From Bog-105 sp965277855 (lineage in GTDB: Bacteria; Acidobacteriota; Terriglobia; Bryobacterales; Bryobacteraceae), in the NCBI GenBank assembly GCA_965277855.1, contig OZ255847.1:2356001-2420000 (forward strand): 64,000 nt of DNA. Reading direction: 5' to 3'. Under the pieces are notes generated by a model. The model did not search any database. It was not told where the DNA came from and saw nothing but the letters and a program-made list of their open reading frames with translations. The position numbers and the translations under genes were made by a program. Positions 62,963 through 64,000 of this stretch are shown here, piece by piece; within the stretch, counting starts at the first letter, position 1, and every line of letters begins with the position of its first letter.

Positions 62963-63040
62963 GGCGGCTGTAGCTCAGTCGGTAGTAGCGCCAGATTGTG
63001 ATTCTGGATGTCGTGGGTTCAAATCCCACCAGCCGCCCCA
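62963..63040 (+). tRNA. tRNA-His(GTG)
   Basis: Cloverleaf with the extra 5' G typical of histidine tRNA: G-1 pairs with discriminator C, acceptor GCGGCTG pairs with CAGCCGC, encoded CCA at 63038-63040. The anticodon loop holds GTG in stem CCAGA/TCTGG, T arm GTGGG TTCAAAT CCCAC. The D-loop region appears one base longer than common (GGTAGTAGC). The -10-like TAAAAT lies about 15 bases upstream. Confidence 0.95.
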
Positions 63041-64000
63041 GCTTTCGATTGTCCGAACCGGACACACAAGTAACAGATTGTTCCTAAGAGATAGAGGTAA
63101 CACTGTTGGCCCGAAGGGATTTTCGAGGGTTTGCAAAGTTCTTTCCTCCAGATCGATATAGCCCAGATCGTAATCCATAAAGCTGACCAGCCAGATGCCG
63201 TCCTCAACTTCCTTGATGCCGACGGCTTGACCAGCCAGGGACTTGCTCAGATTGATTTTCTTGCGATGCAGGCAGATGCGCCCGCAACAGGTCACGAGCA
63301 CAGTTTTGTCGTGAAACGGATAGTGCGGCTCCGGGATGCCGACATAGGGCTTGGCCGAAGCCGTATAGAGCTGAGACGGAACTTGCATAGCAATTGCTTC
63401 GTGCGGGCGTTCGTTGTTGAATTCCTCAAGAAAGGTGTCGAACTTGCCCTGCTGCTGAAGGATGTTGCCGCCCGCCGGACGGGTGGCTTCTTTCTTCAGG
63501 GTCAGGTGCATGCGCTCGTGTCGGCCGTTCTGCTGCGGATGACCGGGGCGAATGCGCTGGATGGTAATGCCCAGGCGCAACCACCAGACCGAAAGCTTGG
63601 AAAGCTGAAACAGACCATGCGGCGAAGCGAAGGGAACGCCATTGTCCGAGCGAATGGCCTGCGGTAGGCCGCGCTCCCGAAACAGGCGATCAAAGGCCCG
63701 CCGAGCCAGTTCTTCACGATTCGATTCCAAGGCTTCACACAGGAGCAGATAGCGCGAAGCATGGTCGGTGACGGTGAGCGGATAACAATAACGTTTGTCG
63801 CCGAGCTGGAACTCGCCCTTGTAATCGGTGCACCACAGGTCATTCGGCCGCAAGCCATCGGAAAGAGGCGTGCCTTCGGCTCGCGTGCGTGGCCGCGCCA
63901 TACGCTTCACCAGGTCATGCCGATCGAGTACAGCATGCACAGTGCTGGCCGCCGGCACTTTGACCGCGTGCGGCAATCGTCGCAGCAAGCGCTCGCGGAT
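62975..64000 (-). CDS. IS481-family-like transposase (partial)
   Basis: The visible part is a DDE integrase-core transposase: DLWCTDYKGEF with the first catalytic Asp, SDNGVPFAS with the second, and the PQQNGRHERMHLTLK segment with the catalytic Glu. The sequence continues upstream beyond the window edge, where the N-terminal helix-turn-helix should lie. The family usually ends shortly after ENPFGPTVLP; here the frame runs on past the IS terminus and stops inside the antisense strand of tRNA-His (TGA at 62975-62977), adding about 30 foreign residues. It is therefore either a slightly altered but active protein or a variant with an outside stop codon. Confidence 0.85.
   Translation of the reverse strand: MRERLLRRLPHAVKVPAASTVHAVLDRHDLVKRMARPRTRAEGTPLSDGLRPNDLWCTDYKGEFQLGDKRYCYPLTVTDHASRYLLLCEALESNREELARRAFDRLFRERGLPQAIRSDNGVPFASPHGLFQLSKLSVWWLRLGITIQRIRPGHPQQNGRHERMHLTLKKEATRPAGGNILQQQGKFDTFLEEFNNERPHEAIAMQVPSQLYTASAKPYVGIPEPHYPFHDKTVLVTCCGRICLHRKKINLSKSLAGQAVGIKEVEDGIWLVSFMDYDLGYIDLEERTLQTLENPFGPTVLPLSLRNNLLLVCPVRTIESWGGWWDLNPRHPESQSGATTD
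63050..64000. mobile_element. IS481-like insertion sequence, left part
   Basis: An IS element whose end is placed at 63050, where TGTCCGAACCGGACA begins, a palindromic terminal sequence followed by ACACAAGTAACA, similar to what I recall of IS481 ends. The other end lies beyond the window. It is inserted ten bases after the tRNA-His 3' end. Confidence 0.65.

Noticed and set aside
1..64000. CRISPR array
   Set aside because: No series of regularly spaced direct repeats was seen. The only tandem repeats are the introns and the 13-bp duplication.

Overview
The window looks like a chromosome segment of a soil-type Acidobacterium, probably of the Bryobacterales/Solibacteres group. That is inferred from gene content: two very large Oar-type TonB-dependent receptors, a PSD1/DUF1501 pair, an ASPIC/UnbV FG-GAP protein, multihaem cytochromes fused to TPRs, a winged-helix+TPR regulator, an ECF sigma factor overlapping a Ser/Thr kinase with TPRs, and a VWFA-related protein of the acidobacterial type. 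It is inserted by a decayed genomic island and by group II introns. No database search was possible.

Region 1 (1-14106) is one tightly packed plus-strand unit, mostly joined by 4-base overlaps: end of an unknown gene, GH29 alpha-L-fucosidase, PSD1/LamG cytochrome, DUF1501 protein, ASPIC/UnbV FG-GAP protein, an 8-haem TPR cytochrome, a 7-haem cytochrome and a long TPR protein. Almost all carry export signals, so this is an envelope glycan-utilisation/redox unit. Region 2 (14278-24483) holds two Oar-type receptors flanking a divergent CadC-like winged-helix/TPR regulator, then a citrate/proline-type MFS transporter.

Region 3 (about 24497-37135) is foreign and decayed. It has a ParE-type toxin/antitoxin, two tandem group II introns (the upstream-coordinate copy with a frameshifted reverse transcriptase), an AbiJ-like HEPN gene, a Cys-rich small protein, and an overlapping operon resolvase (in-frame stop) - WGR - DUF6978 - DUF1828/1829 - hypothetical. 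It continues with a tiny exported Asp-rich peptide, remnants of a relaxase and other mobilisation genes, an excisionase-like HTH protein and a C-terminally truncated tyrosine integrase abutting tRNA-Leu(CAA). The tRNA 3' end is the likely integration site. The uncharacterised cargo of this island is the best candidate for an undescribed system.

Region 4 (37479-51317) is chromosomal again: TonB-like transducer, M48 protease, MBL-fold hydrolase, two exported proteins of unknown function, membrane protein, lipase-like alpha/beta hydrolase, an ECF sigma operon with a DUF4252 protein, and a divergent ECF sigma/Ser-Thr kinase pair. Region 5 (51587-64000) holds an exported protein, dienelactone hydrolase, a degenerate receiver-LuxR regulator coupled to an S1C/PDZ protease, a moeA-moaC-moaB molybdenum cofactor operon, a VWA protein, ROK kinase, xylulokinase, priA, tRNA-His(GTG) and an IS481-like element running off the right edge.
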